From assembly GCA_913062975.1 (NCBI GenBank), contig CAJXZO010000002.1, positions 62,001-126,000 of the forward strand: 64,000 nt of DNA, read 5' to 3'. The DNA comes from an uncultured Micrococcales bacterium. Its GTDB lineage: Bacteria > Actinomycetota > Actinomycetes > Actinomycetales > Microbacteriaceae. Below the pieces are notes generated by a model. It had not been told where the DNA came from. It saw only the letters and a list, made by a program, of their open reading frames with translations, and made no database searches. Below, piece by piece: positions 33,701-43,127 of this stretch (positions are counted from its first letter, which is position 1; every line of letters starts with the position of its first letter). The position numbers and the translations under genes were made by a program.

Positions 33701-34490
33701 TGTTATCCCTGGCTTTTTTGACTAGATCCTCATAAGCCATCAAAAACTCATTAAAGGCCAATTTTTCACTAGCTTTTATGTTTGGAACCAGTAGTGCTCT
33801 GGAACCATCAGCCTTGGGTATATCGATGGCTAGACCAAAGTTGATGTGCGGGGGAGTGACCATTGCTGGTTTGCCATCGATTACGTCATAGTAAACATTC
33901 ATGGAGGGCATCTTTTTCAAAGCCTTGACAATGGCATAACCGATTAGGTGGGTGAAAGACACCTTTCCACCTCGGGTTCTTGCAAGGTGTGAATTAATCA
34001 CAATCCTGTTGTCAATCAAAAGCTTTGCTGGAACTGCTCTAACACTGGTTGCGGTTGGCACCTCAAGGGAGGAATCCATGTTTGCTGCCAGGGCTTTGGG
34101 CATGCCCTTCAAAATCTGAACCTCTGGCTCTAGTTCCTGATCAACCCCCGGAAGTTCAATAGTTCCAGTTGGAGGAGCTTGCGCAGGAATTGGCTGGGTT
34201 TTGGGCTCTGCCTTGGTGGTTCTGGGAATTGGCCTGGTTGCAGTGTCTGGCTCAGGGGGTGCCTGGCTTGCGGGTGCAGCTTCCGGTTTTTTCTCAGCGG
34301 GAGGCTGCTGCGTTTCCTCAGGAGCCTTGGTGGCGGTCTCGGTGGGGTTGTATTTCTCCAGAATCGGCCACCATGATTTATCTACTGAGTCGGGATTTTC
34401 TTTCCACTGGCCGTACATTTCTGCAACTAGCCATTCGTTTGCACCAAAATCTTTGTCTGTGCTTGAGCCTTCGGCAGACAGCTGAATCAC
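30771..34490 (-). CDS. kgd: Multifunctional 2-oxoglutarate dehydrogenase (fused E2o catalytic + E1o domains)
   Basis: 1239 aa; E2 acyltransferase core (DHRVIQGAGSGEFL) plus E1 (GMAHRGRLNVLTNVAGK, GDAAFAGQGVV, HNEGDDPSMTQP). Confidence 0.96.
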   Translation of the reverse strand: MIQLSAEGSSTDKDFGANEWLVAEMYGQWKENPDSVDKSWWPILEKYNPTETATKAPEETQQPPAEKKPEAAPASQAPPEPDTATRPIPRTTKAEPKTQPIPAQAPPTGTIELPGVDQELEPEVQILKGMPKALAANMDSSLEVPTATSVRAVPAKLLIDNRIVINSHLARTRGGKVSFTHLIGYAIVKALKKMPSMNVYYDVIDGKPAMVTPPHINFGLAIDIPKADGSRALLVPNIKASEKLAFNEFLMAYEDLVKKARDNKLTAGDFAETSVSLTNPGGIGTVHSVPRLTKGQGAIIGVGALEHPAEYQGLSEGQLSRMGVGKIITLTSTYDHRVIQGAGSGEFLKIISELLKGEDNFYQEVFADMRIPYEPVLWSQDFDPEDSDDRPKSARIHELINAYRVRGHLMADVEPLEYVQRSHPDLDVRTHGLSLWDLDRSFRTGGFGGRSKAKFREVLGILRDTYCRTVGVEYMHIQNPDEREWFQSKLERPYTKPSRDEQFRLLNKLNEAEAFETFLQTKFVGQKRFSLEGSESLIASLDEILQEAANDGLDSAAIGMAHRGRLNVLTNVAGKTYGQVFREFEGNADTGSVQGSGDVKYHLGTTGKFKSLEGSEIDVELAANPSHLEAVNPVLEGIVRGKLDKLGTIPDSYPVLPILIHGDAAFAGQGVVPETLNMSQLRAYRTGGTIHIIVNNQVGFTTPPSEGRSTVYSTDVAKTIQAPIFHVNGDDPEAVSRVSKLAYEYRQQFNKDVVVDIICYRRRGHNEGDDPSMTQPLMYNLIEQKRSVRTLYLESLVGRGDITQEEFEQTNEDFQKKLEGAFIEVHEAMNDTIQLQARPEGIGTTASDRPELSRATAIGQDVIEAIGDAHKNTPTGFTVHPKLEQLLEKRVQMSREGGIDWGYGELLAFGSLLIEGTPVRLVGQDSRRGTFVQRHAVFHDRENGQEWMPLRFITENQAELYVYDSLLSEYAGLGFEYGYSVERPEALTLWEAQFGDFGNGAQTIIDEFISSAEQKWNQRSGLVMLLPHGYEGQGPDHSSARIERYLQLSAENNMTIAQPSTPASHFHLLRRQAYTNPKRPLIIFTPKSMLRLRAAVSSVEDFTHGEFLPLIDDPKVTDPSKIQRTLFCSGKVYWDLLAEKEKNNHDDVAIIRLEQLYPTPVDEIKQVASKYSQAEAIWVQDEPANQGPWTYMGLFLPRYMGGKIMRLVSRPASASPATGSAKTHQVEQKDLIRRAFEED

Positions 34491-34573
34491 CCCTTTGAAT
34501 TAATGAGCCACTGATGACTAGCCTACCGCTAAGCTAGAAATCAAATGGAGCCTCCGAGTAGTTTCCCCGAAGA

Positions 34574-35887
34574 TTGGGTCCGCCTGTGAGCGAGTGGATT
34601 CAACTGGGGCTTGCCGCCTTGCTCACCATCGGAACCGGGTTGTTTGTTGCTAGCGAATTTGCGCTCGTTAACACCGATAGAACCGAACTGGAATCACGTC
34701 AGCAAGACGGAGAGAAGAATCTCCGCCTTCCCATCATGGCGGTGAAACGAACCAGCACCCACCTTTCCGCAGCTCAGCTGGGAATCACCCTAACCACCCT
34801 GCTTACTGGATTTTTGGCAGAGCCTGCAATTTCCTCTCTGCTCTCTCCGTGGCTAACAAACTTTGGTTTGGGTGAGAACTCTGTAACTGTTATCGGTGCG
34901 GTGACAGCTTTGACAGTTGCCACACTGTTCTCTTTTTTGTTTGGCGAATTGGTTCCAAAAAACATGGCACTGAGTGTTCCAGTTGGGACCCTGAAAGCCG
35001 TCGCATTTTTCCAAATAGGTTTCACCTATCTGTTTTATTTCATAATCATATTTTTCAACAACACCGGAAATTTCTTCGTTAGAAGGTTTGGGGTTGAACC
35101 AAAAGAGGAATTGAGTTCGGCTAGATCCGCTGAGGAGCTCAGCAGCTTGGTGCTTCGTTCTGCATCGCTTGGTTCCTTGGAGGAAAACACCGCAACCCTG
35201 CTTTCTCGAACTCTTCGTCTGAGTGAGCTGAGTGCCACCGAGATCATGACCCCAAGACCCAAGATGAACTCCTTGGACTCAAAGCAAAACGCTAAGGATG
35301 TCATCTTGCTTTCAATTGAGACTGGGCATTCAAGGTTTCCGGTCACGGGCGAAGACATTGATGACATCATTGGCGCGATTCACCTGAAGCATGCCTTGGC
35401 AGTTCCTCCCGAGAAGAGAGAAAGTGTTCCGGTGTCTGCTTTGATGCAGGAGGTCATTCGAGTCCCCGAGACCATGAGTCTGGAGAGATTGACCTTGGAG
35501 CTGCGTGAAAAGGGACTGCAGATTGCCATCGTGATTGACGAATACGGTGGCACCGCTGGAATGACAACTCTTGAAGATTTGGTCGAGGAGATCGTTGGCG
35601 AGCTAGATGATGAGCACGATGCGAGGCTAGGAACGCTGACGGTTGTGAGCGGTGATCAGGTTAGCTTCAGTGGGCTGAAAAGACCCGATGAGTTAGAACC
35701 TTTCGGAATTGAAATTCCAGATAGTGATGACTATGACACGGCAAGTGGTTTCGTGATGACCAGCCTGGGCAGACTGCCAGAGGTCGGCGATGAGGTTGAA
35801 ATTGATGGTGGGGTCATTCGTGTGGCACTTATGGATGGTCGTCGAATTGACCGAATGAGATTTATAGCGAGGCCAGTCGATGAATGA
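34574..35887 (+). CDS. CNNM/CorC-type transporter (hemolysin family protein) with CBS pair
   Basis: DUF21 TM domain (FGELVPKNMALSVP), CBS domains, CorC_HlyC C-terminus; start could be GTG 34586. Confidence 0.9.
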   Translation: MGPPVSEWIQLGLAALLTIGTGLFVASEFALVNTDRTELESRQQDGEKNLRLPIMAVKRTSTHLSAAQLGITLTTLLTGFLAEPAISSLLSPWLTNFGLGENSVTVIGAVTALTVATLFSFLFGELVPKNMALSVPVGTLKAVAFFQIGFTYLFYFIIIFFNNTGNFFVRRFGVEPKEELSSARSAEELSSLVLRSASLGSLEENTATLLSRTLRLSELSATEIMTPRPKMNSLDSKQNAKDVILLSIETGHSRFPVTGEDIDDIIGAIHLKHALAVPPEKRESVPVSALMQEVIRVPETMSLERLTLELREKGLQIAIVIDEYGGTAGMTTLEDLVEEIVGELDDEHDARLGTLTVVSGDQVSFSGLKRPDELEPFGIEIPDSDDYDTASGFVMTSLGRLPEVGDEVEIDGGVIRVALMDGRRIDRMRFIARPVDE

Positions 35888-36908
35888 TCTTTCAGGAATT
35901 ATCTGGTTGGTGGTGCTGCTTATCAGCAACGCATTCTTTGTGGGTTCTGAGTTTGCAGTCATTGCTGCTCGCCGGGCACAAATTGAACCTCTTGCTCAAA
36001 ATGGAAGCCGTTCTGCCAAGGTCACCTTGAAGGCAATGGAAAAAGTCTCTTTGATGCTTGCAACCGCACAGCTCGGAATCACTGTTAGCTCGTTGTTGAT
36101 TTTGGTGGTTGCGGAGCCAAGCATTCAGAGACTGATGATGCCTTTATTTGAACAGCTGGGAGTCGATTATCAAACTGGCTACACCCTCAGTTTCTTAGTC
36201 GCACTTGTTTTGGTGACCTACCTGCACGTGGTGTTTGGAGAGATGGTTCCTAAAAATCTAGCGATTGCCGTTCCAGAGAAGGTCAGTTTGATCTTGGCCC
36301 CGATGCTTTATGCAGTTTCAATTGCATTGAAGCCAATTGTTTACACCCTGAACATAATTAGTAACGTCATATTGAGACTGCTTGGAATCACGCCGAGAGA
36401 TGAGGCCAACACCGCCTTCACCTTGGATCAGGTTGAGGACATTGTTGAGGCTTCAACCAAAGAGGGTGTATTGAGCGACACCTCAGGAACTTTGTCCAAC
36501 ACATTTGACTTCACTGAAAAAAAGGTCGGTGATGTTTTCTGGCCAGTGAGTGATCTAATGGTTCTGGAAAACACGGCATCCGCAAGAGATGTTCAAAAAG
36601 CTGTTGCTAAGCATGGGTTTAGTCGTTATCCGCTGGTTTCCGAGGGACGAGTCAATGGCTATATCCACGTTAAGGATATTTTGGAGATTGAGGATCAGGC
36701 GGGAGCGATCCCGGAGACCATCATTCGCCCAATGGTTTCGCTACCCGAATCCATGGATTTGGAGGATGCACTAGCCAGCATGAGAAAAGCTGGGGCACAC
36801 ATCGCCAGAACCTTTGACATTTCTGGCGAGCTCACCGGTGCTTTGTTTTTGGAAGACATCATTGAAGAACTCGTTGGAGAGATCAGAGACGCGACCCAGC
36901 GGAGCTAA
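35880..36908 (+). CDS. CNNM/CorC-type transporter (hemolysin family protein), tandem paralogue
   Basis: DUF21 (VVFGEMVPKNLAIAVP), CBS pair, lacks the C-terminal CorC_HlyC domain; 8-nt overlap with the upstream paralogue. Confidence 0.9.
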   Translation: MNDLSGIIWLVVLLISNAFFVGSEFAVIAARRAQIEPLAQNGSRSAKVTLKAMEKVSLMLATAQLGITVSSLLILVVAEPSIQRLMMPLFEQLGVDYQTGYTLSFLVALVLVTYLHVVFGEMVPKNLAIAVPEKVSLILAPMLYAVSIALKPIVYTLNIISNVILRLLGITPRDEANTAFTLDQVEDIVEASTKEGVLSDTSGTLSNTFDFTEKKVGDVFWPVSDLMVLENTASARDVQKAVAKHGFSRYPLVSEGRVNGYIHVKDILEIEDQAGAIPETIIRPMVSLPESMDLEDALASMRKAGAHIARTFDISGELTGALFLEDIIEELVGEIRDATQRS

Positions 36909-38070
36909 TCTTTGCACTGCTTCGAGCGATCAAGAAAGTCCCTGCCATCACCCAAAAGCCCAGTAGCACCCCATAAATAAATGCCGTATTCAGGGGCATG
37001 AACACGGTGAGAAGCCCAATCACCGATGGTCCTGCCAAGGCTGCCAGATAGGCAATGCCAACAACTCTCGACATGTTTCTGCCGTGGTGGGTGGGTTTTC
37101 CAAGTCTTCCGGCAAGGGCAAAGATTTGCGGAACAACACCGGCTAGGAAAATCCCCAACAGCGCCCACAGCACAATAGAGACTGCAATTGTTTGTGGAAA
37201 CATAATGAAAGCCAACACAACAGCGGAAAACAGCGAGCCGTAGCGAATGATCGGCATTCTTCCAATTCGGGCAACCAAGACATCTATTGTCAGTCGAGCA
37301 GCAGTCATGCCAAGGCTGAAAGAAGCCAGCCCCCAGGCTGCAAGTGCAGGTGATGCCCCAAGAATATTTGTTAGGTAAAGCGCTGACCAATCATTGGCAA
37401 TGCCTTCCATGATTGCTCCACTGGCAGCCATCGCTCCCAGCAAAATCACCATTCCCAGAACGGTTCGGTTTTGTTTTGATTCTTGCTTACCAAGTTCTTT
37501 ATCTCGGTTTGTCACATTGGGCTTGTCTGGTAGCAGCCATATTCCTAAAAACCAGCAGGCTACGGCAACAATCACTCCATAGATTGGGAAACCAATTTCG
37601 ATTGGAACTGTGAAAAATAAATAGCCTGAGCCAACTGCGGAGCCAATGAACCCACCCACCGACCAGAAAGCGTGGAATTGGTTGAAAATTGGTTTGCCGT
37701 ACTCTTCCTCGACCTGCAGTGAATGAGAGTTCACCGGCACATCAACAGCGGATAGCCCAACTCCTAAAAAGAAAAAGGCCACTCCCAAGGTGAGTGGGTC
37801 TGAAACAAAGGCAAAAAACACAATTGCCGCACCTGCAACCAAAGAGCCATACCTGGTCGCGCTGGCACTGCCGATGTGGTCAACAAACCAGCCCACAACC
37901 TGCATGGCCAAAAACCCACCAACGCCAGCAAGCATGAGCAGTAGTCCGAGAGTTGCAAGACTCACACCTGTTTTTTGCTCCAGGGAGGGGAAATGAACTG
38001 CAACTAGACCCAGGGCAGACCCTTGCAGGGCAAAATAAGCACTGACGGCAATTCTTGCTTTTTTGATCAC
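36883..38070 (-). CDS. MFS transporter
   Basis: 12 TM-like profile; FPSLEQKTGVSLATLGLLLM. Confidence 0.83.
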   Translation of the reverse strand: MIKKARIAVSAYFALQGSALGLVAVHFPSLEQKTGVSLATLGLLLMLAGVGGFLAMQVVGWFVDHIGSASATRYGSLVAGAAIVFFAFVSDPLTLGVAFFFLGVGLSAVDVPVNSHSLQVEEEYGKPIFNQFHAFWSVGGFIGSAVGSGYLFFTVPIEIGFPIYGVIVAVACWFLGIWLLPDKPNVTNRDKELGKQESKQNRTVLGMVILLGAMAASGAIMEGIANDWSALYLTNILGASPALAAWGLASFSLGMTAARLTIDVLVARIGRMPIIRYGSLFSAVVLAFIMFPQTIAVSIVLWALLGIFLAGVVPQIFALAGRLGKPTHHGRNMSRVVGIAYLAALAGPSVIGLLTVFMPLNTAFIYGVLLGFWVMAGTFLIARSSAKISSAGSRL

Positions 38071-38100
38071 TTTCAGGCCTTCCAGTCCAACTGGAAAAGT

Positions 38101-39306
38101 CTAGACCTGGAGCAGCGCTTTCAATAGTTTCCCCACCTCATTTTTTTCAATCAGGAATCCATCGTGGCCATATTCAGATTCAATCACCTGCAATTCGCCA
38201 CCAACTAGTTCTCCACCAATGTGATCGGCAATCACCTGCTGGTTTTGAACTGGGAACAGACGATCACTGCTGATCCCCACTACAAGGGTTTTCACTTTGA
38301 TCTGCGCTAAAGCTTTTTCAACCCCACCGCGATCGCGACCAACATCATGGGTGTTCATTGCCTCCGCAAGGCTTATATAGCTGTTGGCATCAAATCGACG
38401 TGTGAATTTATTGCCGTGGAAGTCCAGATAAGACTCGATTGAGAATCTGCCACCCTCACCAAATGGGCTCAGTTCTGATTGCCAGCTTCGCTTGAATCTT
38501 GCATTTAGCTCAGTTGGTGACCGATAGTTCAAAAGTGCCATTCTGCGGGCGAGCGCCAGTCCACGGTGGGGACCCATGCCTGCAACCTTGTCGTAGTAGC
38601 GGCCACCAAAAAACTGGGAATCAGTTCTGATTGCTTCCATCTGAACGGAATTGATCGCAATCTGATCAGCACTTGAGGCTGCAGGGGCTGCCAAAATTCC
38701 AAGCGAGCCCAGTTTGTCTGCTCGGGAGATTGCATACTCCAAGGCGTGCATGCCACCCATTGAGCCACCAATCACCGAAAACCAACTTTCTAGTTCTAAG
38801 TGATTGGTCAATTCGTCGAGTGAGAGGGTTTGATCTCTAATTGTTAGGTGAGGAAAATCTGGGCCGTATTCCAAACCTTTTTCCGATAATGATCCAGGTC
38901 CGGTTGAGCCCTGGCAGCCACCAATGATGTTTGGGGTGACAACAAAGTATTCGTTGGTGTCAATCGCTTTGCCCGGGCCAATCAAATCATCCCACCAGCC
39001 ATTGGTGGGATGAGCTTTGCTTGCTGGACCGACTGTGTGGCTGTCACCGGTGAGCGCATGCAAAACCAAAACCGCGTTGGATTTGTCCTGGTTTAGCTCG
39101 CCCCAACTTTCGTAGGCGATAACCGCTTTGGAAAGTTCCCCACCAGCTTCTAGTGGAAGATCAAACCTGTGAGTGAAGTGACGGTTCCCAATCGGGTCGC
39201 CATCCTGCCAGCCACCGCTTGCGGGAGGACGTCCGATGAGCTGTTTACTTTGCTCGTCGGAAATAAGTCCGATTGGGACCGTGTCCTCACTGGTTTGAAA
39301 TTCCAA
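38101..39306 (-). CDS. metX: Homoserine O-acetyltransferase
   Basis: AYESWGELNQDKSNAVLVLHALTGDSH, GPGKAIDTNEYFVVTPNIIGGCQGSTGP, VIGGSMGGMHALEYA (GxSxGG). Confidence 0.96.
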   Translation of the reverse strand: MEFQTSEDTVPIGLISDEQSKQLIGRPPASGGWQDGDPIGNRHFTHRFDLPLEAGGELSKAVIAYESWGELNQDKSNAVLVLHALTGDSHTVGPASKAHPTNGWWDDLIGPGKAIDTNEYFVVTPNIIGGCQGSTGPGSLSEKGLEYGPDFPHLTIRDQTLSLDELTNHLELESWFSVIGGSMGGMHALEYAISRADKLGSLGILAAPAASSADQIAINSVQMEAIRTDSQFFGGRYYDKVAGMGPHRGLALARRMALLNYRSPTELNARFKRSWQSELSPFGEGGRFSIESYLDFHGNKFTRRFDANSYISLAEAMNTHDVGRDRGGVEKALAQIKVKTLVVGISSDRLFPVQNQQVIADHIGGELVGGELQVIESEYGHDGFLIEKNEVGKLLKALLQV

Positions 39307-39309
39307 GTA

Positions 39310-40605
39310 TTACTTAACCGCCTTGAATGCCTGTTCTAGGTCTCCAATGATATCCGCTGCGGTCTCAAGCCCGATTGAAAGCCTGATTAGCCCGGGGCTC
39401 ACCTGAGCTTCAAGCTGCTGTTGCTCGGTTAGCTGGCTGTGGGTGGTGGAAGCTGGATGCACAACCAATGAGCGAACGTCGCCAAAGTTTGCGACGTGCT
39501 TCAACAACTCCAGGCTTTCCACAAACTTCTCACCAGCGGCGCGACCCCCGACCAGCTCGAAGCTTAAAATCCCACCAATTCCGTTGGGCGCATATTTCTT
39601 CGCAGCTTGGTTGAATTCACTTGATTCCAAGCTGGCGTAGTTCACTTTTTCAACCTGGTCGTGAGCCTCAAGCCAGTTAGCAACCTTGGTGGCGTTTTCA
39701 ACATGGCGCTCAACACGGATGCTGAGGGTGTCAATGCCCTGCAAGATTTGGTAGGCGTTCTGAGGAGCAACTGCTGGACCAAGGTCTCTCAGTAACTGAA
39801 CACGGGCTTTGATGATGTAGGCAATTGCATCGCCTAAAGCGGCTGTGTAATTCACTCCGTGGTAGGACTCATCTGGGGTTGTGAGTCCGGGGAATTTGTC
39901 TGATTTGGACCATTCAAACTTTCCACCATCAACGATTGCACCGGCCAAGGCTTGACCGTGACCACCCAGGTACTTGGTTGCTGAGTGAATCACGATGTCT
40001 GCACCGTGTTTCAGTGGGTTCAGAAGGTATGGAGTTGCAATGGTGTTGTCCACCAGGAGCGGAACTCCATTTTTGTGAGCAACTGAGCTAACGCCCTCGA
40101 TGTCCAAGATGTTGGTCTTTGGGTTACCGATGGTCTCAGCAAAGAACAACTTGGTGTTGTCTTTTACGGCGGCATTCCACTCGTCAAGGTTGTCCTGATC
40201 GTTGATGAAGGTAACCTCGATGCCTATCTTTGGGAAGGTGTGCTTGAACAGGTTGTAGGTTCCTCCATACAAAACGCTGGAGGTGACAATGTGGTCACCT
40301 GCCTCCGCTATGTTCATAATTGCCAAGGTCTCAGCTGCTTGGCCACTGGCAACAAGCAGAGCAGCCGTTCCGCCCTCAAGGGCTGCAATCCTCTGCTCAA
40401 CAACATCCTGAGTTGGGTTCATGATGCGGGTGTAGATGTTTCCAAACTCACCCAGGGCGAACAGGTTTCTGGCGTGCTCTGCTGAGTCAAAGGTGAAAGC
40501 GGTTGAAGTGTAAATTGGGGGAGTAGCACTTTTGGTGGTTAGGTCTTCGGTCCAGCCAGCGTGAATTTGCTTGGTTTCGAATCCCCAGTTTGCTGCGTCT
40601 GACAT
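39310..40605 (-). CDS. metY: O-acetylhomoserine aminocarboxypropyltransferase (sulfhydrylase)
   Basis: FETKQIHAGW, TRIMNPTQDVVEQRIAALEGG, SATKYLGGHG; start trimmed to MSDAANWG with upstream SD. Confidence 0.95.
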   Translation of the reverse strand: MSDAANWGFETKQIHAGWTEDLTTKSATPPIYTSTAFTFDSAEHARNLFALGEFGNIYTRIMNPTQDVVEQRIAALEGGTAALLVASGQAAETLAIMNIAEAGDHIVTSSVLYGGTYNLFKHTFPKIGIEVTFINDQDNLDEWNAAVKDNTKLFFAETIGNPKTNILDIEGVSSVAHKNGVPLLVDNTIATPYLLNPLKHGADIVIHSATKYLGGHGQALAGAIVDGGKFEWSKSDKFPGLTTPDESYHGVNYTAALGDAIAYIIKARVQLLRDLGPAVAPQNAYQILQGIDTLSIRVERHVENATKVANWLEAHDQVEKVNYASLESSEFNQAAKKYAPNGIGGILSFELVGGRAAGEKFVESLELLKHVANFGDVRSLVVHPASTTHSQLTEQQQLEAQVSPGLIRLSIGLETAADIIGDLEQAFKAVK

Positions 40606-40721
40606 TATCTCTCTCTCTTTTTGTTGAAATCTTTGCTCTAAAGCTAGACAGTGGCTACCCAAGGTTGCAAACCTCAAGGATATATTTCGTAACAGTAGTT
40701 TTCTACGCCTAGGAGAAATTG

Positions 40722-41360
40722 ATGTTTTTTGAACAAATGCACCCAAGCTGGCAGTCTCAGCTGGTTGCGTTTAGGCAACAACTGTCTGAAATTGAGTCGG
40801 AGATTGCTGGTTTAGACATCGTTCCCGAGAAATCAAAGGTGATGCGGGCGTTTGAAAAACCTATTGATCACTACCGCGTGCTGATTGTTGGGCAAGATCC
40901 ATATCCCAACCCAGACCATGCCTGCGGGTTGGCTTTTGCTGTTGAGTCAGAGGGTGTCAGGCCACCGAGTTTAGAGAATATTTTGAAAGAGCTAAGGTCA
41001 GACCTGGGTCGAGGCTCAGTGAGAAACGGAAATGTTGCTATTTGGGCTGACAGCGGGGTGATGTTACTAAACCGCTCGCTGACGACAATCAGCGGAATCA
41101 GCAATCAGCACTCCAAGTTGTGGGCAGAGTTCACATTGAGTGTTGTCAGAATCCTCAGTGAGAGCCAACCGCTAGTTGCTGTTTTATGGGGAAGACAGGC
41201 TCAGCAGCTAGCACCTGTTTTGTCCTCCAGCGTGGTTCTAAGTTCACCACACCCCTCACCACTGAGTAGCTATCGAGGGTTTTTTGGTTCAAGGCCCTTT
41301 AGCAAGGTGAATGCTGAATTGATTAGGCTTGGAGAGCAACCCATTGATTGGACCTGTTGA
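40722..41360 (+). CDS. ung: Uracil-DNA glycosylase
   Basis: VLIVGQDPYPNPDHACGLAFAV, LNRSLT, SSPHPSPLSSYRGFFGSRPFS. Confidence 0.95.
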   Translation: MFFEQMHPSWQSQLVAFRQQLSEIESEIAGLDIVPEKSKVMRAFEKPIDHYRVLIVGQDPYPNPDHACGLAFAVESEGVRPPSLENILKELRSDLGRGSVRNGNVAIWADSGVMLLNRSLTTISGISNQHSKLWAEFTLSVVRILSESQPLVAVLWGRQAQQLAPVLSSSVVLSSPHPSPLSSYRGFFGSRPFSKVNAELIRLGEQPIDWTC

Positions 41361-41929
41361 TGATTGATAGCGCATCCCGCTGGCGGATGGTTAGAAAGCT
41401 TCGCAGAAATCCAAAGCTGGAACTGGGTCCTGCAAAAATCCGCGAGGCCAAAGTCGAGGACATGGGTCTGGTTGCAGACATCTATAACTTCTATGTCAGA
41501 AACACGGTCATCACATTTGATGAGCAACCCTGGGATGTTCCCAAATGGGTTTCTAAATTTGAACACCTGCAAAAACTAAACATGCCCTTCATTGTTTTAG
41601 AAAGTCCATCCGGTGAGGTGATTGGTTTTGCCTACGTTGCCCCCTGGCGAGAAAAGGCAGCTTTCAGAAAGACCACCGAGAACAGTGTTTATCTTCGCTC
41701 CGGTGCCATTGGAAAGGGTTACGGTAAGGCACTGATGACGGAACTGATTAGGCTTTCGAGGGAATCCGGCATCAAAGAAATCATTGCGGTGATTAGCGAT
41801 AGTGGTGCCGATGCCTCAATTGCTCTTCATAAAAAACTTGGCTTTGAGCAACAGGGGCACCTAGCAAAAGTCGGATTCAAATTTGGAAGATGGTTGGGCA
41901 CGGTGTTGTTGCAGAAGTCATTGAAGTAG
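41348..41929 (+). CDS. GNAT family N-acetyltransferase (phosphinothricin acetyltransferase-like)
   Basis: IREAKVEDMGLVADIYNFYVRNTVITFDE, VYLRSGAIGKGYGKALMTELI, LHKKLGFEQQGHL. Confidence 0.87.
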   Translation: MDLLMIDSASRWRMVRKLRRNPKLELGPAKIREAKVEDMGLVADIYNFYVRNTVITFDEQPWDVPKWVSKFEHLQKLNMPFIVLESPSGEVIGFAYVAPWREKAAFRKTTENSVYLRSGAIGKGYGKALMTELIRLSRESGIKEIIAVISDSGADASIALHKKLGFEQQGHLAKVGFKFGRWLGTVLLQKSLK

Positions 41930-41941
41930 TTGGGAGACTGA

Positions 41942-42964
41942 GTGGAGCTAGGTGTTTACACCTTCGGCGATAACAGCGTCAATCCAGAAACCGGCAGGAT
42001 GTATCCGCCGGAGAGAAGCGTTCAAAACCTGTTGGAGCGAGCAAAGCTTGCCGATGAGGTAGGTCTTGGCTTTTTTGGAGTTGGCGAACACCACCGTCCT
42101 GATTTTCCAATTAGCTCACCTTCAGTGATGGTTGCGGCAGTTGCCGCAGTCACCAAAAACATCAGGGTAGGCTCCTCGGTAACTGTTTTGTCAACTGAGG
42201 ATCCAGTCAGGGTCTTTCAGCAGTTTGCTGAGATAAGTCTCATCTCCCTGGGGCGCACAGACATCACTGTTGGTCGTGGAAGTTTCATTGAGTCCTACCC
42301 ATTATTCGGTGACTCAATCGGTGAATACGAGGAGTTATTTGAGGAAAAGTTAGATCTGCTGTTGAAGCTGAATAAAGAAAACCCAATCACCTGGAGTGGA
42401 AAGTTTCGAAATTCCCTAGACAATGTTGGTATTTGGCCAAGACCGTACGGAGAAACTGAAATTCCGATCTGGGTGGGAACCGGAGGCACACCAGCCAGTT
42501 CTGCGAGAGCGGGAAGACTGGGTCAGCATGCGATTTATGCAATCATCGGTGGCTTTCCAATGCAGTTCAAACCCCTGGTCGATCTCTACAGAGAAACCGC
42601 AGCCAACCATGGCCACGATGTTGACAAGTTAAAAGTTGGCATTGCTGGCTTTGGCTTGCTGGGCGAGGATGCCAAGGCAACCAAGGAATTGTTCTATCCC
42701 TACTGGCATCAAACGATGGGTCAAATCTCTGCCGAGCGAGGCTTTGCTGGGCCCAGTCCAGAGAGCTACCGGATGCAGGTGAACCACCCAGGAGCTTTTT
42801 TGGTGGGTTCAGTTTCTGAGGTGAAAGACAGGCTTTTGGAGCTAAAAGAGGGGTTGGGGCTAAACCGCTACATACTGCAGATGGATTTAGGAAACCTAGA
42901 CCATCAGGCAGTTATGAAGTCAATTGAGTTGCTGGGTGAGATAGCGCCAGAACTTGCAGACTAG
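41942..42964 (+). CDS. LLM class flavin-dependent oxidoreductase
   Basis: GVGEHHRPDFPISSP, GSSVTVLSTEDPVRVFQQFA, TVGRGSFIESYPLFG. Confidence 0.9.
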   Translation: MELGVYTFGDNSVNPETGRMYPPERSVQNLLERAKLADEVGLGFFGVGEHHRPDFPISSPSVMVAAVAAVTKNIRVGSSVTVLSTEDPVRVFQQFAEISLISLGRTDITVGRGSFIESYPLFGDSIGEYEELFEEKLDLLLKLNKENPITWSGKFRNSLDNVGIWPRPYGETEIPIWVGTGGTPASSARAGRLGQHAIYAIIGGFPMQFKPLVDLYRETAANHGHDVDKLKVGIAGFGLLGEDAKATKELFYPYWHQTMGQISAERGFAGPSPESYRMQVNHPGAFLVGSVSEVKDRLLELKEGLGLNRYILQMDLGNLDHQAVMKSIELLGEIAPELAD

Positions 42965-42968
42965 AGAG

Positions 42969-43050
42969 TGCGGAAGGAGGGACTTGAACCCTCACGCCTC
43001 GCGGCACTAGAACCTAAATCTAGCGTGTATACCAATTTCACCACTTCCGC
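42969..43050 (-). tRNA. tRNA-Leu (anticodon TAG), class II with long variable arm
   Basis: Minus strand GCGGAAG...CTAGA-TTTAGGT-TCTAG...TGCCGCGAGGCGT variable arm...GAGGGTTCAAGTCCCTC-CTTCCGC-A. Confidence 0.96.
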
Positions 43051-43127
43051 GCAAAACCATAGTCTAGTGGGTTTCGGGCTGTGGATAACCGAAAGCACTT
43101 AATCTTTTTGTTTGGTTCCATGCATTC

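Noticed and set aside
34169-34498. Overlapping Gly/Leu-rich plus-strand ORFs antisense to the kgd N-terminal linker
   Set aside because: Shadow of the Pro/Ala/Glu-rich linker of kgd; several frames open simultaneously
38080-38096. Inverted repeat TTCCAGT-CCA-ACTGGAA between metX and an MFS gene
   Set aside because: No T-tract in the direction of transcription and too short a context to call an operator or terminator
40606-40721. Possible SAM riboswitch or regulatory RNA upstream of metY
   Set aside because: The intergenic region is only ~116 bp, contains an obvious SD, and shows no recognisable SAM riboswitch helices
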